From Oxytricha trifallax (Eukaryota > Ciliophora > Spirotrichea > Sporadotrichida > Oxytrichidae): a DNA stretch of 64,000 nt. The notes under the pieces were generated by a model that was not told the DNA's origin, made no database searches, and saw only the letters and a list, made by a program, of their open reading frames with translations. Positions 22,236 to 34,589 of the stretch are shown one piece after another. Both the position numbers and the translations under genes were made by a program. The stretch spans positions 1 to 64,000 of the forward strand of contig ARYC01000246.1 in NCBI GenBank assembly GCA_000711775.1. Direction: 5' to 3'. Numbering within the stretch: the first letter of the stretch is position 1; every line of letters starts with the position of its first letter.

Positions 22236-23414
22236 TCAAAGAATTCTGTTCAAGAAAGAAATCTGATTTCTTATAACATCTTCATATAGCCATCCATCCA
22301 CAAGTAAATAGTGATCTCCAGGATATGACTTAATTTCTTTCTTGTCATCAGAAGTTTTAATTGTGTTCATAAGTTGAATCATTGCTTCATTACAAAGTCT
22401 TAAATAGATTTAGTTAGCTTAATATAAAGAATTAGAATCGTTGATAGACCAAGATACAATATTTTATAAAAGTACTGTATCTTCAGAGGCTATCACAAGA
22501 TGTACTGGAACCGTGATGTTCTTATAATTTTCCTTAATGTGCTCTGATATTTCAATGTTTTCATAGTATGTTTTTCCGTAATGAGGTCCTAAGAATTGCA
22601 ATTCATCTTTCACATAGTTTACCAAGAATGTGCTATCTAAGAGTGGTTTGAATGGCCATGGAATAGCTTTTAAGGGGTCAGTCTCTGCAGCTTCTTTGAT
22701 GATTTGCATTGGCTCGCCATCTAGATGTGAAATCTGCACTTTCAAATTTGGAGTGTTTAAGATCATTGCGTCGAAACTGTCCCCATTATTTTCTTTGTGA
22801 AGCAATTCTTGAATTCCTAGAACAAGTTTGCCTCCTTGACTGTATCCCCAACCTATAATGGGCACTTTCTTGTTTGGATATAGGTCCTAGTAGAATTTCT
22901 AAGCTTTAATCATGAAATTGTATCCATCTCTCTAGAAATCATCTTGATCCTTAATAAAACCTCTAATTCCTCCACTATGACCGAATCCCATAGCGTCTAG
23001 GCCACAAACCTCATAACCTGCATCTATGAAAGGCTTGGCTAAGTGTCCGTATTTCCCTACGTAGGAACCAAATCCGTGAAACATCATAACTATGGCCTTA
23101 GGTGGATTTTCTGGATTAGTAAATCTGATATATAAAATTAAATTTTTTAATTTTTGTCATAAAATTACAGTTTTACCTTCAACTGGCCATCTGTAGTTAT
23201 GTAGCTTCGTCTCACCATCTACGTTTACGCATTTAATTTTATTCCTGAAAATAATGTAAAAATCCACTAACTTAATTTAAAATTCTTTAGCATTCCACAA
23301 AATTATGAATGGGAAATTAGATTGCTCTGAAATCAATCTCTCTGCTCTTAGTTTCTTTAATCTAATCCTAGTCTTAGTCATTACTGCCAACTAGTGAAGC
23401 AGCTAATTAGGCAT
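22236..23414 (-). CDS. Alpha/beta hydrolase, monoacylglycerol-lipase / serine aminopeptidase S33 type
   Basis: ATG 23414-23412, TGA 22238-22236. VMMFHGFGSYVGKYGHLAKP holds the HG oxyanion motif; GLDAMGFGHSGG is the conserved strand-turn after it. IIGWGYSQGGK is the nucleophile elbow (GxSxG, Ser near residue 157). Asp in IASEDTVLL (about 280) and His in PGDHYLL (about 335) complete the triad. Two inserts interrupt the 5' part. 23118-23168 is flanked by AGT (ACT on the coding strand), and its removal gives RWPVEGKTNPENPPK. The other, near 23233-23271, can be read either as a 27-nt GT-AG intron (23245-23271) or as a 39-bp IES flanked by AAATTAA; both keep the frame. Product about 362 residues; no signal peptide, likely cytosolic or lipid-droplet lipase/esterase. 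Confidence 0.9.
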
Positions 23415-23646
23415 ACTGTTATGTAGTGGAATCCATAGTTTTTAGATATTTTGTAAATTAAGTATGATGATTTATAAACCTTATTTTATAAATAAAATAA
23501 TTTGTAAGATCCTCAAATACTTATCATGATTAATAAGCAGTATTTAACAAAATTTTTATCTAGGCTTTTTATCAATTTTTAGTTTATTTACTGTATTTCT
23601 TTGCTTTCATTGGATCTATTTCAACTAAATAAATCATAAAATTCTT

Positions 23647-26600
23647 GAGATTGTGAGTAGGGATACTATTGCATTTCTGGATCATCGTCAAAGACACCTC
23701 TTGTTGAAAATACTGATAAAACTTCAGGACCTTGCCCTAAAGGGTATTAATGCACAAGCATATATACTTTTGAAAAATTTCGTTATAATAAATATATTGA
23801 ATACAGAGTCAAGGACAAGAATTAAAGATAAGAATTTTAATCATTTTTTATTTTGTGAACCTAAAATTATTGTTTATCAAGAAATGAGTGATTTTATAAA
23901 AAGATTAGACGGTAATCTTTAAATTTACATTATTTTGAAATTTATTAGACATCATGAAAGCTATAAATATCTAAATTTATTTTATTTATTAAAACAAAAA
24001 TTTGTACAAATATTTTAACTATTAATTCATAAGAATGATACATTTAATGTGGGTTTCATCTATATATTATTTTAATTTTAATTTCCAAATCAAAATTAAA
24101 CTTATTTTATTGTAAAGTGGGAACCTCTTATCCTATTCCATGTCCAGCAGGAAATTGATTTTGTAAAATATATATTTAAATAATTCCAGATATATTAAGT
24201 ACTTATTTTTGGAACATATTCAGACTCTTTCTACGCCATTAACGAATCAACCTGCAAGCCTTGCACAGTCGGTTATTACTGTTCTCTGGCTGGTCAATCA
24301 ACACCCTATGGTCCTTGTGATGCTGGTTTTTACTGCCCAGCTGGTTAGAAATCTCCTAAGCCTGAAAGTTACTACTGCCTACCAGGATACTACTGCCCTA
24401 AACAATCAGGTATGCCCTAGAAAGTACCTGCTGGTTATTTCCAACCTATGCCATACTAATCAACTTACTTCAAATGCCCCCAGGGATACTATTGCGAAGA
24501 AGGTACCTCTGACTATTCTACAAACTTATGTCCTGTTGGTCATAGATGCCCAGAGGGTACAGCTTATGGACAGCAATACCCTTGCTCCTCAGGTTATTAT
24601 CAACCTTTAAAAGGTCAATACACCTGCATTATGTGTGATCCAGGTAAATACTGTGGAAACTAAGGATTATCAGCGCCAAGTGCTGACTGCACAGCGGGCT
24701 TTTACTGCAGAGCAGGTTCACCTTTCGATTCGCCAACTGGAACCTATAACAGCATAAACATCGGTGGTATGTGCTAAAAAGGCTACTATTGTCCCTCTGG
24801 TACTGCTTTTATGCTTCCTTGCACCCCAGGTATGTACTGTCCCTAGATAGGTCTAGCTGCTTCAGAATTAAAGTGTTCTGCAGGATACTACTGTCTAACT
24901 AAAGCAATTATTGCAACACCTGTTACAGAGAGTGATGGAGGTGGAATATGTCCACAAGGATTCTACTGCCCTGAAGCTTCGATCACTCCACTTCCTTGCC
25001 CAATTAGCACTTATAGTTAAAACTAAGGTAATATAGATGTTTCGGATTGCTCGCCATGTCCAGCTGGTTTGTATTGTGATAAAAATTAAAATATATATTT
25101 ATAAAACAGAAATCTATTGGGAAAATTATACAATATATATTTCTTCTTAGTTTATAAAATGTTTAAGAATTAATAATAGATTGTATTATAATTTTTTTTG
25201 GAAACAGAAATATAGTCTTTGAAATATAATTATTGATGTAAACAATGAAGAAAAAATAACTCTTTTTAAGTAAATGATAAAGATAAAAAAGATATAATTT
25301 ATCAAACTCCTTGCCTACTTAAAATAAAATAACTATAATTATTAAACCATCAAAATTCAACAAATATTATCCAGAAATTAGTCAAAATATTAATGAATTG
25401 AGAATTGAATCCTATATATATAGTATCTATTTCTTGAATAATTAATTATGATTCAACTGGAATGTCCTCTCCGTCTGGTTAATGCGATGCTGGGTACTAC
25501 TGTCCCTAAGGATCGACTAGTCCCAGAGACCCTGATCACATTTGTCCTTTAGGTCATAAATGTGCCTAAGGTTCGATAGAGCCTATAGAATGCGATAGCT
25601 ACACATATTAATTTAATGAAAATATTGCCTAAATTATAGCAATTCCTGAAATATAGTGATAGGAAATAGGAATTTATAATTGACCATAATTTATTTAGAT
25701 AATTTAATTATTATAACAGCTTATTTTTTTAAAAAAATTTCTATATTTCTTTATTGATAAAGCGTTTCATATATAAATTATAGCTCAGATAGGTTATTTT
25801 TATAAATCTCTTGATTAAGCCTAAGTTTCATATATTTTATCAATTTCAGTTTGTTATAATTAAAAAACTATGGACGTATTTAAGTTTGTGAATGTTTTTA
25901 TTTAAATTTAACTTATCTTCAAATTTATTTTCCATTTAAGCATTTTTTATTTATTGATAAAATTATATTAAATGATCAATTTATTATATAGAAAATATCA
26001 GGATACATTAGGTAATGATGAATGCAAAGATTGTCCACCAGGCTATACCTGTACATCAACAACAATTGAACTATGTGGTCAGAACCACTATTGCCCTTCC
26101 AGTCAAGACAGAGCCACTTGCCCTGATGGAAGATTCACTTATCAACTTGATGCCTATTCTATCAATCTATTTAGTTTGATTTATAGCGGAAATATTAGAT
26201 AATCTGAAATGCATTTAAATTGCTAAATGACTGCTTACCATGTCTACCAGGATATTACTGCAAAGACAACGCTGATTATAAATTAGTAATGTAACCTTGC
26301 CCTGCTGGAGTCTACTGTCTTGGAGAGGTGGAAAGTGCTGCAGGTACCGCGCTATGCCCAGAAGGTTTCTACTGTGAATTGGGTACTTCATAACCTAAAG
26401 GATGTCCACCAGGTAAATACTGTAACACCACTGGTTTATCAGCACCTGTTGGCAACTGCGAAGCTGGATACTACTGCATCCAGAATTCTTCTTCAAGCAC
26501 TTATTAGTAATTTAAATTTGTTTTATTTCAACTTTAAGCACCCCATCGGATGGTATTCAAGGAGATTAATGCCCAAGAGGCTACTATTGCCCAGCTGGTA

Positions 26601-29600
26601 CATTCTCACCCTTAGCATGCCCAATTGGTACTTACAACAGTAAAATCGGTATGGAAGCATTAACTGATTGCTTAAATTGTCCTAGTGGATTTGTATGCAC
26701 TGAGAGAGGTTAGGATAGTTACGATACAGTATGTCCAGAAGGATTTTATTGCCCAGGTGATATAAATGATTTTTATTTTATTTCATAATTTTATGAAGCT
26801 TTTTATAATACTTCAGTTATTCAATGTCCAGCTGGATATTATTGCCCTAATAGACTCAAAGAACCAATTATAACAACTGAAACTATAATTTACAATTTCC
26901 TTTTTACATTATAAGTGTCTCTCTGGTTAATATTAACCAAACGTATAACAAGCAGCTTGCCTAGAATGCCCAGCTGGTTTCTACTGTTCTCAATTAGACA
27001 CAACCACTTTGACACCATGTCCTGAAGGTAGCTACTGCCCAGTGAGAACTGAAGAACCTAAGAAATGCCCAGTTGGAACATACAATCCTTTAATTGGTTA
27101 AAAGAATTTATTGACAGACTGCGTTCCATGTGCTCAAGGTTACTATTGTGATGATGAAGGATTAACAACGCCAACTGGATTGTGCTCTGACGGGTACTAT
27201 TGCTTAAACTCAGCTATTACCGCTACACCCGTTGATACTTTGAAGCAAAAGAAATTTGGAGAATGTTTGGAGGGATTCTATTAAATATAAGAATACAGAA
27301 AAGTAGCAAAATTTCATTTATAGGAAAATAATGGGACCTTACTAATTTGTGGACAGTTAATTTGGTTTTTATATTTTATTAATTAAATTTAGATTGATTG
27401 TTTAATAAAATTAAAAATAAAATGATTTGCTTTTAACTTTAAATAAAAACGATTGTTTTTTTTAAAGGAAAAATAAAATAAAATATCTTTTTAATGTTTA
27501 TAAATTATGTATAGTAAAAAATAAAACTAAAAAAATAGTATTAAAGAATTCGATTCTCAAACTAGTTTTCCAAAGGAATTAATTCCTTTCCCACAAAAAT
27601 AAGAGTATTAAAATTTAAGCTACGATACCAAATAGAACTAAAAATCTTCAAAAATAAAATTATAATATATTCTACTGTCCATCAGGTACAGAAGCAATGA
27701 TTCCTTGTCCAATCGGAACAATTAATGACTTGAAATTATAATCAAGTGTTTCTGCATGCTTGCCTTGTCCAGAAGGATATTATAATTTATAATGACGATA
27801 CAATCAATATATTTTGTCAATTTTATTGCGATAGACTAGGAGCAACTAGCTCAACTTATGGAATAGATATACTTTCAACAACTTATGCCTGTGCTCCAGG
27901 ATTTTTATGCACTGGAGGTGCCAAAAACTAAAAGCCCTCTTTATAAACTGGTCAAGGAGGAGAACTTTAAAGTAATTTATTGAAATACTCCTTAAAATCA
28001 ATCATATTATTGTGCTAAGTTCATTTTGTTAACTCATAATAATCAATCACGATTAAATTTTAATTTTTTGCAAACTTTGCTCTGAAGGACACTATTGCAA
28101 ATCTGGATAGTCAATTGAGTGTAGTGTACTTTACCACAGTCCCAATAAAGGAGCTCAATCATGTTTAGGATGTCCTAAAGGTAAATATTGTGATTTAACT
28201 GCTATGACCACACCTAAAGAATGCCCATCAGGTCACTATTGCCTAGAAGTAACAGCTACATTATTAGCTAACAATGGAACAAATCTAAATCCTTGCTCAG
28301 CTGGCACGTACAGTGAGTTTACAGGTTTGTGGAGTTAAAGTGAATGCACTTATTGTCCAGAAGGTTAATTCTGTTTGGGAGGCGGCACATTGCCAGATGG
28401 TCTATGCGATGCTGGTTACTATTTAAACGAAAACAAAATTTGATCTTGATATTTTCATAATATTCATACTTCTTTGTATATAAATAAAGTTATTGTTTTA
28501 GCTTAAACATAAAATTTTCATTTATTGAAAAAATTATTAAACGTGTTTTATTTATTGTGGAGTTGGCTCATCTATTAAAATTCCATCTGCAACTAAATAT
28601 ATAATGGGTAATACCTAACCAAGATAGGGTTAATGCCCACCAGGTTACTACTGTCCCTAAGGTACCGTAGCACCTTTACCTTGCCCAATTGGAACTTACA
28701 ATCCAGACTACAATCAAGTAGTTTGCAAGCCTTGCCTACTAGGACACTACTGTGATGAAAAAGGCCTCGACGGTATAACTGTTCTAGCAAAGACTTGCGA
28801 TCCAGGTTATTACTGTATTGAAGGTGCTATAAAGCCATCCCCAACAGATGGAGTGACTGGAAGATTGTGTGCAAAAGGAAATTACTGCACTGGAGCATTG
28901 ATTGAATAACAATGCGCAGCTGGTTACTATGAACCAAGAGATGGATCATACAAGTGCTAGAAATGCTATCAGGGTTATATTTGTCCTAAGGGATCTATCC
29001 TGCCAACCCCTTGTCCTAAAGGCAAATACTGCCCCGAAGATGCTCAAGATCCTATAAATTGTCCTGATGGAACCTATGGTCAAACTAAAATATAAATTAA
29101 TATTAGTAATAGATTATTGAGTTATAAATTTAATAATTGTGAAGAAAAAAAACTTATAAGTTTTCTTGAGATAAAAAAGTTCTCCTAAATATTTTTCAAT
29201 TAATTATATTATAAGACAAAAAAATAACTTTAATAATTTTAAGGGAATAAATTCTATAACTAGAGATTTAACTTATTTATATCTAGTAAAGTTATGTTTT
29301 AAATTCTCTATAGTTGTGTCTCTTTCTGTATTAATTTCTTAAATAATTTAAAACTATTTAATTTATTTACTTAACTACAAAGATTTGGGATGCATCTCAA
29401 TGTGCAGTCTGCCCTGTAGGTCAGTACTGTAATGAAGGTGTTATAAAAGGCACTTGTGCTGCTGGTTATTATTGCGATTAAGGAGCCGTCCAAAAAACAG
29501 ATTCAGACAAACTTTGTCCTTAGAGCCATTACTGTCTAGAAGGAACTACCTTGCCAAAGAGATGCCCTAATGGTGGTATGACCTCTACTAGAGGTGCAAA

Positions 29601-31678
29601 GACACCCACAGATTGCAAGGAATGTGGACCTGGTTACTATTGCCTTGAGAATGGTGACACCATGAACTTCTGTCCTAAAGGTTACTATTGCTTCGGATAT
29701 CTAGATCCAATTGAATGCCCTAAATTTAGCTATAACAATCTTAGAGGCATGTAAGATCCTACTGCTTGCATTAATTGTCCAGCTGGTTACTTCTGTAATA
29801 CTACAGCAATCAAAAATATTTTTTAATTTATAATTATACAAGCTTAATAAATTACAAAGATTGCGGATAAAAATACTAACTTATTTAAGTGTTTTAAGAG
29901 AAACTTAACAGAATCATAAATAATTTAGTTTTATTTTTATATTCTAAAGTTATACAATTATATTTATATAGAAAGAGAGATTAATTTCTTCATAGATTAT
30001 AATTATAGATATAAAGCATTTTATTGTTTTTTATGTCATCATAAAAAAATCGTGAATAAGTAATTATGAATATTATCCATGTCCAAAGGGTTACTATTGT
30101 CCCAAAGAACCAAGTACTGAAGCTATCATATGTCCAGCTGGTACTTCTTTTTTCATTTTATTATCCTCAAAGGATTTCAATAAGAGTAATTTGAAATAAT
30201 ACTTACAACAGCGAGGGTTATGGAGACTCATTGAAATCTTGCTTAACATGTCCTGTAGGTTTCTACTGCTAGGCTGGTACCATAAACCCTGTTCCATGTA
30301 AAAATGGAACTTACTGTCCAAAAGGATCCAGTAAAACTAGTGATTGCCCCTCAGGTACCTAAACTATTTCAATTGTGATTTAAAATTAGAATGATGCTAA
30401 ATAAAGCAAATATTTTGAATAAACGTTATAATAAATAAGTCAAATGTTTACTGCCCAACAATGATTGGCAAATAACAGTCATGTCCTGCATCTTTCTACT
30501 GCCCCACTTCAGCCTCTGATTAGTATTTGAAATGTCAAAATGGAACATACTGCGGCACTTCCTCCTCATCTTAAACTAACTGTCCAAATGGTTTCTATGG
30601 TTCAAGCAACCCTAATATTTATGAGTAAAAATAAAATTCAAATCACATTTAATTTTTTCAATTAACATATATAATTGCAGTATAATGTGAACTTAGACAA
30701 GGGATGTATAGGATGTGATGCTGGATATTACTCTATTCAAGGTAAAAACTAATGTAATCTATGTACTCCAGGTTATGTATGTCTCGGAAACACAAGTACA
30801 GCCACACCAACAAGCATATCACTTCATGTTAATATTCTCATTAAATTAAAATTTAAGAATGCTTATATAATCATGGTGGCTATGAGTGCCCATAAGGTTA
30901 CTACTGTCCAGAAGGCAGTTATCAAACTTACGCATGCCCAAGAGGTTCATATGGTTCAAAGACAAAACTTACCTCATAAGATGATTGTACAAAATGTAGT
31001 TATTATTATTATTGTTGTAATTTTTAGACAACTCCACCCAGAATCATTGCATTTTATTATTTTGTGTTAAATCTTAAATGTCCCTCTGGTTAATATAGTG
31101 ATGTAATTGCATTGAAATCATGCAAGAAATGCACAGGCTACACATCCTCAGTCGAAGGTTCTACAAGTTGTTCTTGTATTGGTTCTAATAGAGTTTACCT
31201 AGCACAAACTGGTAATTTAACTGACTTTGTATATATTATTATTTTCAATATGGTAAGTGTGTCTGCAAAGCAGGATTTGAACCAGCTGACAAGACAGCCA
31301 ATGAAAATTCAGATGTGGATTGCGTCGAGAGAATTTATGATACTTGCACAGAAAGTCAAATTTAAGATTAATATGGAGTTTGCAAAGATAAGAATGATTG
31401 CTCAGCTGAATGTAATGGAGGCACTGGGACAATCACATTTAACTTTGTTTTGAAGGATTTCCGCAACAAAAAAAATTAAGTTATAGGTGTTTTATATGAA
31501 TTAGTGCTGGCATAGGTATTTGCTAATGCGATGATTAAACAACAGCCGTGGATGTATGTGACTCTGCTTGCATGTCAAAATAAAAACAGGTGACTTTTAA
31601 TTCAAATGGAAGCATATCGATCTATGATCCAGTCACAAAAACTACATCAATTTCAAGGTAAGTCTTACATTAAAATTT
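23647..31678 (+). CDS. GCC2/GCC3-type giant membrane protein, block B (middle of ectodomain)
   Basis: A long series of cysteine-rich units of the form C-P-x-G-x-Y/F-C ... C-x-x-C, for example CDAGFYCPAG, CPQGYYCEEGTSDYST, CPPGYTCTSTTIELC, CPKGYYCFGYLDPIEC. This is the ephrin-receptor-like GCC2/GCC3 repeat that is greatly expanded in ciliate surface proteins. The block opens in mid-protein (CEQGYYCISGSSSKTPLVE at about 23653). It ends with a short EGF-like segment (CVCKAGFEPADK, CNGGTGTITFNF, VDVCDSACMSKQ) and ISIYDPVTKTTSIS at 31657, immediately followed by a GTAAGT intron donor. There is no start, TM helix or stop inside. Many AT-rich inserts interrupt it. It must therefore be joined at both ends; see block A and block C. 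Confidence 0.85.
23749..24111. other. IES in block B, pointer TATT
   Basis: TATT at 23745-23748 and 24108-24111. Removing 363 bp joins SGPCPKGY to CKVGTSYPIPCPAG in frame and keeps the cysteine spacing. Confidence 0.65.
24154..24214. other. IES in block B, pointer GGAA
   Basis: GGAA at 24150-24153 and 24211-24214. Removing 61 bp joins PIPCPAG to TYSDSFYAINESTC in frame and removes a TGA. Confidence 0.7.
25081..25452. other. IES in block B, pointer TGAT
   Basis: TGAT at 25077-25080 and 25449-25452. Removing 372 bp joins CPAGLYCD to STGMSSPSGQCDAGYYC in frame. Confidence 0.75.
25620..25985. other. AT-rich insert in block B
   Basis: Non-coding AT-rich stretch between the island ending PIECDSYTY and the island starting QDTLGNDECKDCPPGYTC. 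The pointer was not resolved. Confidence 0.6.
27285..27670. other. AT-rich insert in block B
   Basis: Separates KKFGECLEGFYxI (about 27285) from the island with CPSGTEAMIPCPIGT (about 27675). No feature seen inside; pointer not resolved. Confidence 0.6.
29088..29377. other. IES in block B, pointer AACTA
   Basis: AACTA at 29083-29087 and 29373-29377. Removing 290 bp joins CPDGTYGQT to TKIWDASQCAVCPVGQYC in frame. Confidence 0.75.
29820..30065. other. AT-rich insert in block B
   Basis: Separates CPAGYFCNTTAI from the island CPKGYYCPKEPSTEAIICPAG. Pointer not resolved. Confidence 0.6.
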
Positions 31679-31814
31679 ACATCAATTGCTTAAACTCGTT
31701 TATAAAATATAGTTAGAAGTTGATCAGACTTAAAAAATTTGACATGTAAAGCAAGAGTTCTAGATGTAAAGTAATAGAGTAATTATAAGAATTATATATA
31801 ATTATTAATAAAAA

Positions 31815-32571
31815 ATGATGATGAACTCCTTGAACAAGATGCTTCTCTGCAGATCAAGACTCAGCACTCATCAAAATCAATTTATAATACCTTAATATGT
31901 TAGTTTTTTCTTACTATTTTTTTAATTTTGTGACTACAGCTAGAGTTATGCTGAGAAAGGCAACTCCAGTTCAACCACAAAGCTTAACTTGCTTAGCTGT
32001 AAGAGGTTTCTACTATCCAGATGCCAACCACCATCATCTTAACCAAGAGGTAAGTTTACACCTAATTATTTTATCCATAAATGTAAAAATCAATGCCAAT
32101 ATAAGAAAGCATAATTATCTCAGCAAGAACTATCCTTCACTTTATAAATAAATACATTTAACATGAAATTATTGATGAAACTAACGATAACGTATAGCCC
32201 CATGTTTTGGCTAAGAGAATCATTAAAGTTGTTGGAGAGAGATTACGCCACATGGACCCCAACAGATGGGATGGAGTACCTATTACTTTCAAGACCAACT
32301 GGAACAGTGAAGCTGGAAACATCGACATCTATCATAATATTTTAAAATACAATCTATTTAATAGTATAGTACAGTTGAGTTCATGATTGAATTATTAATG
32401 GCTGACTTTATTCACAAATTTCTATGATAAAAATAAGACATCAAGACATGCGTTTTGATCCACGATATCGTTGAGAGAGAATTTAACATTGATATCGACG
32501 ATAGAAAGATCTTGCTCTAATCAGTTCAAGATGTCTTCCACTTCATAATGAGTCTCCATACTGCTGTCTGA
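31815..32571 (+). CDS. Mitochondrial acyl-carrier-protein-like protein, 149 aa
   Basis: ATG 31815. IES 31903-31948 (pointer GTTA at 31899-31902 and 31945-31948), intron 32050-32197 (GTAAGT...TATAG), IES 32344-32456 (pointer TTTT at 32340-32343 and 32453-32456), TGA 32569-32571. The remaining 450 bases divide exactly into 150 codons. The start MMMNSLNKMLLCRSRLSTHQ is basic and Ser/Leu-rich, like a mitochondrial presequence. The body LAKRIIKVVGERLRHMDPNR and the end IHDIVEREFNIDIDDRKILL followed by QSVQDVFHFI match the helices 2-3 and 4 of ACP (..iE.eF.ieI.d....i.tv.d...yi). The usual DSL serine that carries phosphopantetheine is not seen at the aligned place (IDIY instead). It may thus be a structural ACP-like subunit of a respiratory complex. 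It begins only 137 bp after block B. Confidence 0.7.
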
Positions 32572-33280
32572 AGATTATTATATTTTCTTTAAAAAGTGAA
32601 TTAGTTCTAAAAATACTCAAAAATCTCATTTTTACATAAAATATATAGATTTATTGAAGAGCAAAGAGGATTCTGCTGAATCTATGGCAAGATTGATAAA
32701 TGGTGAACTTTCTCATAATATCTCATGACTTAAATTTATTATTCAGAAATATTTGAGGAAGTTTGCCAAAAACTATAAAAACAATGAGAAGTTTTAAGAA
32801 AGAACTTAAAATATTAATAGTTTAGGCTTTTTCATTATCTTCTCATTGCATATTTAAATCATTTTTAACATATATTAAATTAATTTTCGCATATTCTTAT
32901 ATCTACTAAAATTATATGCATAAGTTATACCATCATAACATTCAATTACCTTAACAATAAAATCGCATTTAAAATTAATAAGTTTTTTGTTTAAAGTTTA
33001 ACTTCGAAACAATTTTCTAACATTTGTAAATACATAGCTCATGAGATTTTCGCGATTAACAATAGTATAATAAATAAAGTTGAATAGTAGTATATGGGCA
33101 TGTGTTGTTGGTGTATTCAAGTTATTTTGTTTTCCTCTTTATATTTAAATTTTTATTTATTAGAGTTAGGCAGTGATTGAATGATATAAACAGTGACATT
33201 ATTTCAAAAATACAATACTTTTAAGAAAAAATTCAATAAAGTGAAATTAATTTGATTTTTAATTAAGCCAAAAAAGATAA
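32572..33280. other. Intergenic, mostly AT-rich
   Basis: A short open stretch near 32645-32730 (LLKSKEDSAESMARLING) follows the ACP-like stop; it may be 3' flank or a stray MDS. Nothing else is recognisable. Confidence 0.4.
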
Positions 33281-33625
33281 TTGTAGGAATACAATCATAA
33301 TGGGAATATTATAATTAATTAAATAAATATGATTAGAAATTTGTAGCAGTTAAAATTGGCCAATTTAAACGATCTTGGGCTCATTCGATAGAGAATTAAA
33401 AATTTGCTTTTAATTCATCACCCACTAAATTTATAAATTATACCCCCATATAAATCCAAGTTATCTCGCTTCAACTATGAGATAAAATAATACCGCCAAT
33501 AATAAAGTCCAGATAATTTTGAATTCTCTATCGAATGAGCCCAAGATCAACTTTAACTGCCACAAATTTCTAATCATATTTATTTAATTAATTATATTAT
33601 TCCCATTTCGAATGTATTCCTAAAA
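33281..33625. mobile_element. Foldback element, copy 2
   Basis: Inverted arms: ATTGTAGGAATACAATCATA at the left and its counterpart ending CGAATGTATTCCTAAAAT at the right. Inner shared blocks are TTGGGCTCATTCGATAGAGA, and TACCGCCAATAATAAAGTCC in the right arm. Shortest of the four copies. Lies between the ACP-like and zinc-finger genes. Confidence 0.85.
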
Positions 33626-34589
33626 TATAGTATCATGATAAAACTTTTTTTAAAAAAAAATTTGTATCTATAAAAATGTAGCAGTTATTTTATAATAAAT
33701 CGTTTTTTATAGATTAAACTTCACTCAGTAATAAAATAGTAGATGGATATAATTTTTGAATCTAATTAATTATTATAAATTTTAAATATTTTTAATAGGA
33801 TTTGCTTGTTTAGATAAATCATTGATTATTGAGGTTGTGAAACTTCTCACTGATCTCATTAATTTTTATAAATAAGCTCTCTTATCTATGCCATATATAT
33901 TAATATTGTTAAAATAGTGGGTATTTAAGATAAAAGCCTTATAATTGTAGTATAAAAATATGGCAATAATTTTAATTTTATTAGCAAAAATATGCAAGCT
34001 AAAAATCACTTTTTTGATTTAGATAGTCTTAATTATATATAATTTAAACAAATAATTTCTTAAATGATTATTTGTTAAAATTTGAGTTATCAAACTTTAA
34101 ATATGAGCCAGAAATTATGGTCAATTTTAAACGCTAAAGTTAGATTAATATAAAAATAATAAAAGTCATAAATAAATTGTTTTTTTTAATATTAAGATTA
34201 CTAAATTTAAAATTCTAAGAATATTACTAATTGGATATGCATTCACTTAAATTAAAGAATATTTATTGAACATATTTTAGTTTTTAAGAAATTTAAGACT
34301 TAAATTTAATAATTTGGCATTTATAAATTAATCTCATTGTAGAAACAACAAAAGTGAGTCGTCAATAGTTTTAGAGATAAATTCATAGATTGATGGTTTG
34401 CTAAGAGCTGCAACCGTCGAATTTTGCGAAAAAGGACTTAGACTCGTTATACCAGTTAACAAATCTATTCAATCCTACTAAAAATTATGTGAAAAGTGCA
34501 ACTTTTTATTTAAAAATTTTAATTAGGAATGCATTATCCATAAATAATACATGAAAAATGCATGAAAATCTGTATATAATATAAGAAAC
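33626..34589. other. AT-rich DNA upstream of the zinc-finger gene
   Basis: Mostly non-coding. One open stretch at about 34370-34550 (CQELQPSNFAKKDLDSLYQL, FNPTKNYVKS) could be a 5' MDS of the zinc-finger gene, but its end was not joined. Confidence 0.4.

Noticed and set aside
24107-24115. ATTGT as the pointer joining block A to block B at 24.11 kb
   Set aside because: A longer 10-bp match at 23647-23656 uses an additional Cys-rich island and keeps frame; the 24.11 kb site is then an ordinary internal IES with pointer TATT.
31112-31453. Open frame with KKCTGYTSSVEG as a separate gene
   Set aside because: It is part of block B read through an insert; the C-terminal half is a shifted frame of the EGF-like segment.
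32572-34589. Possible tRNA or other structured RNA genes in the spacers
   Set aside because: No cloverleaf, A-box/B-box or GC-rich stem of suitable size was seen; the only strong hairpin is the foldback element.
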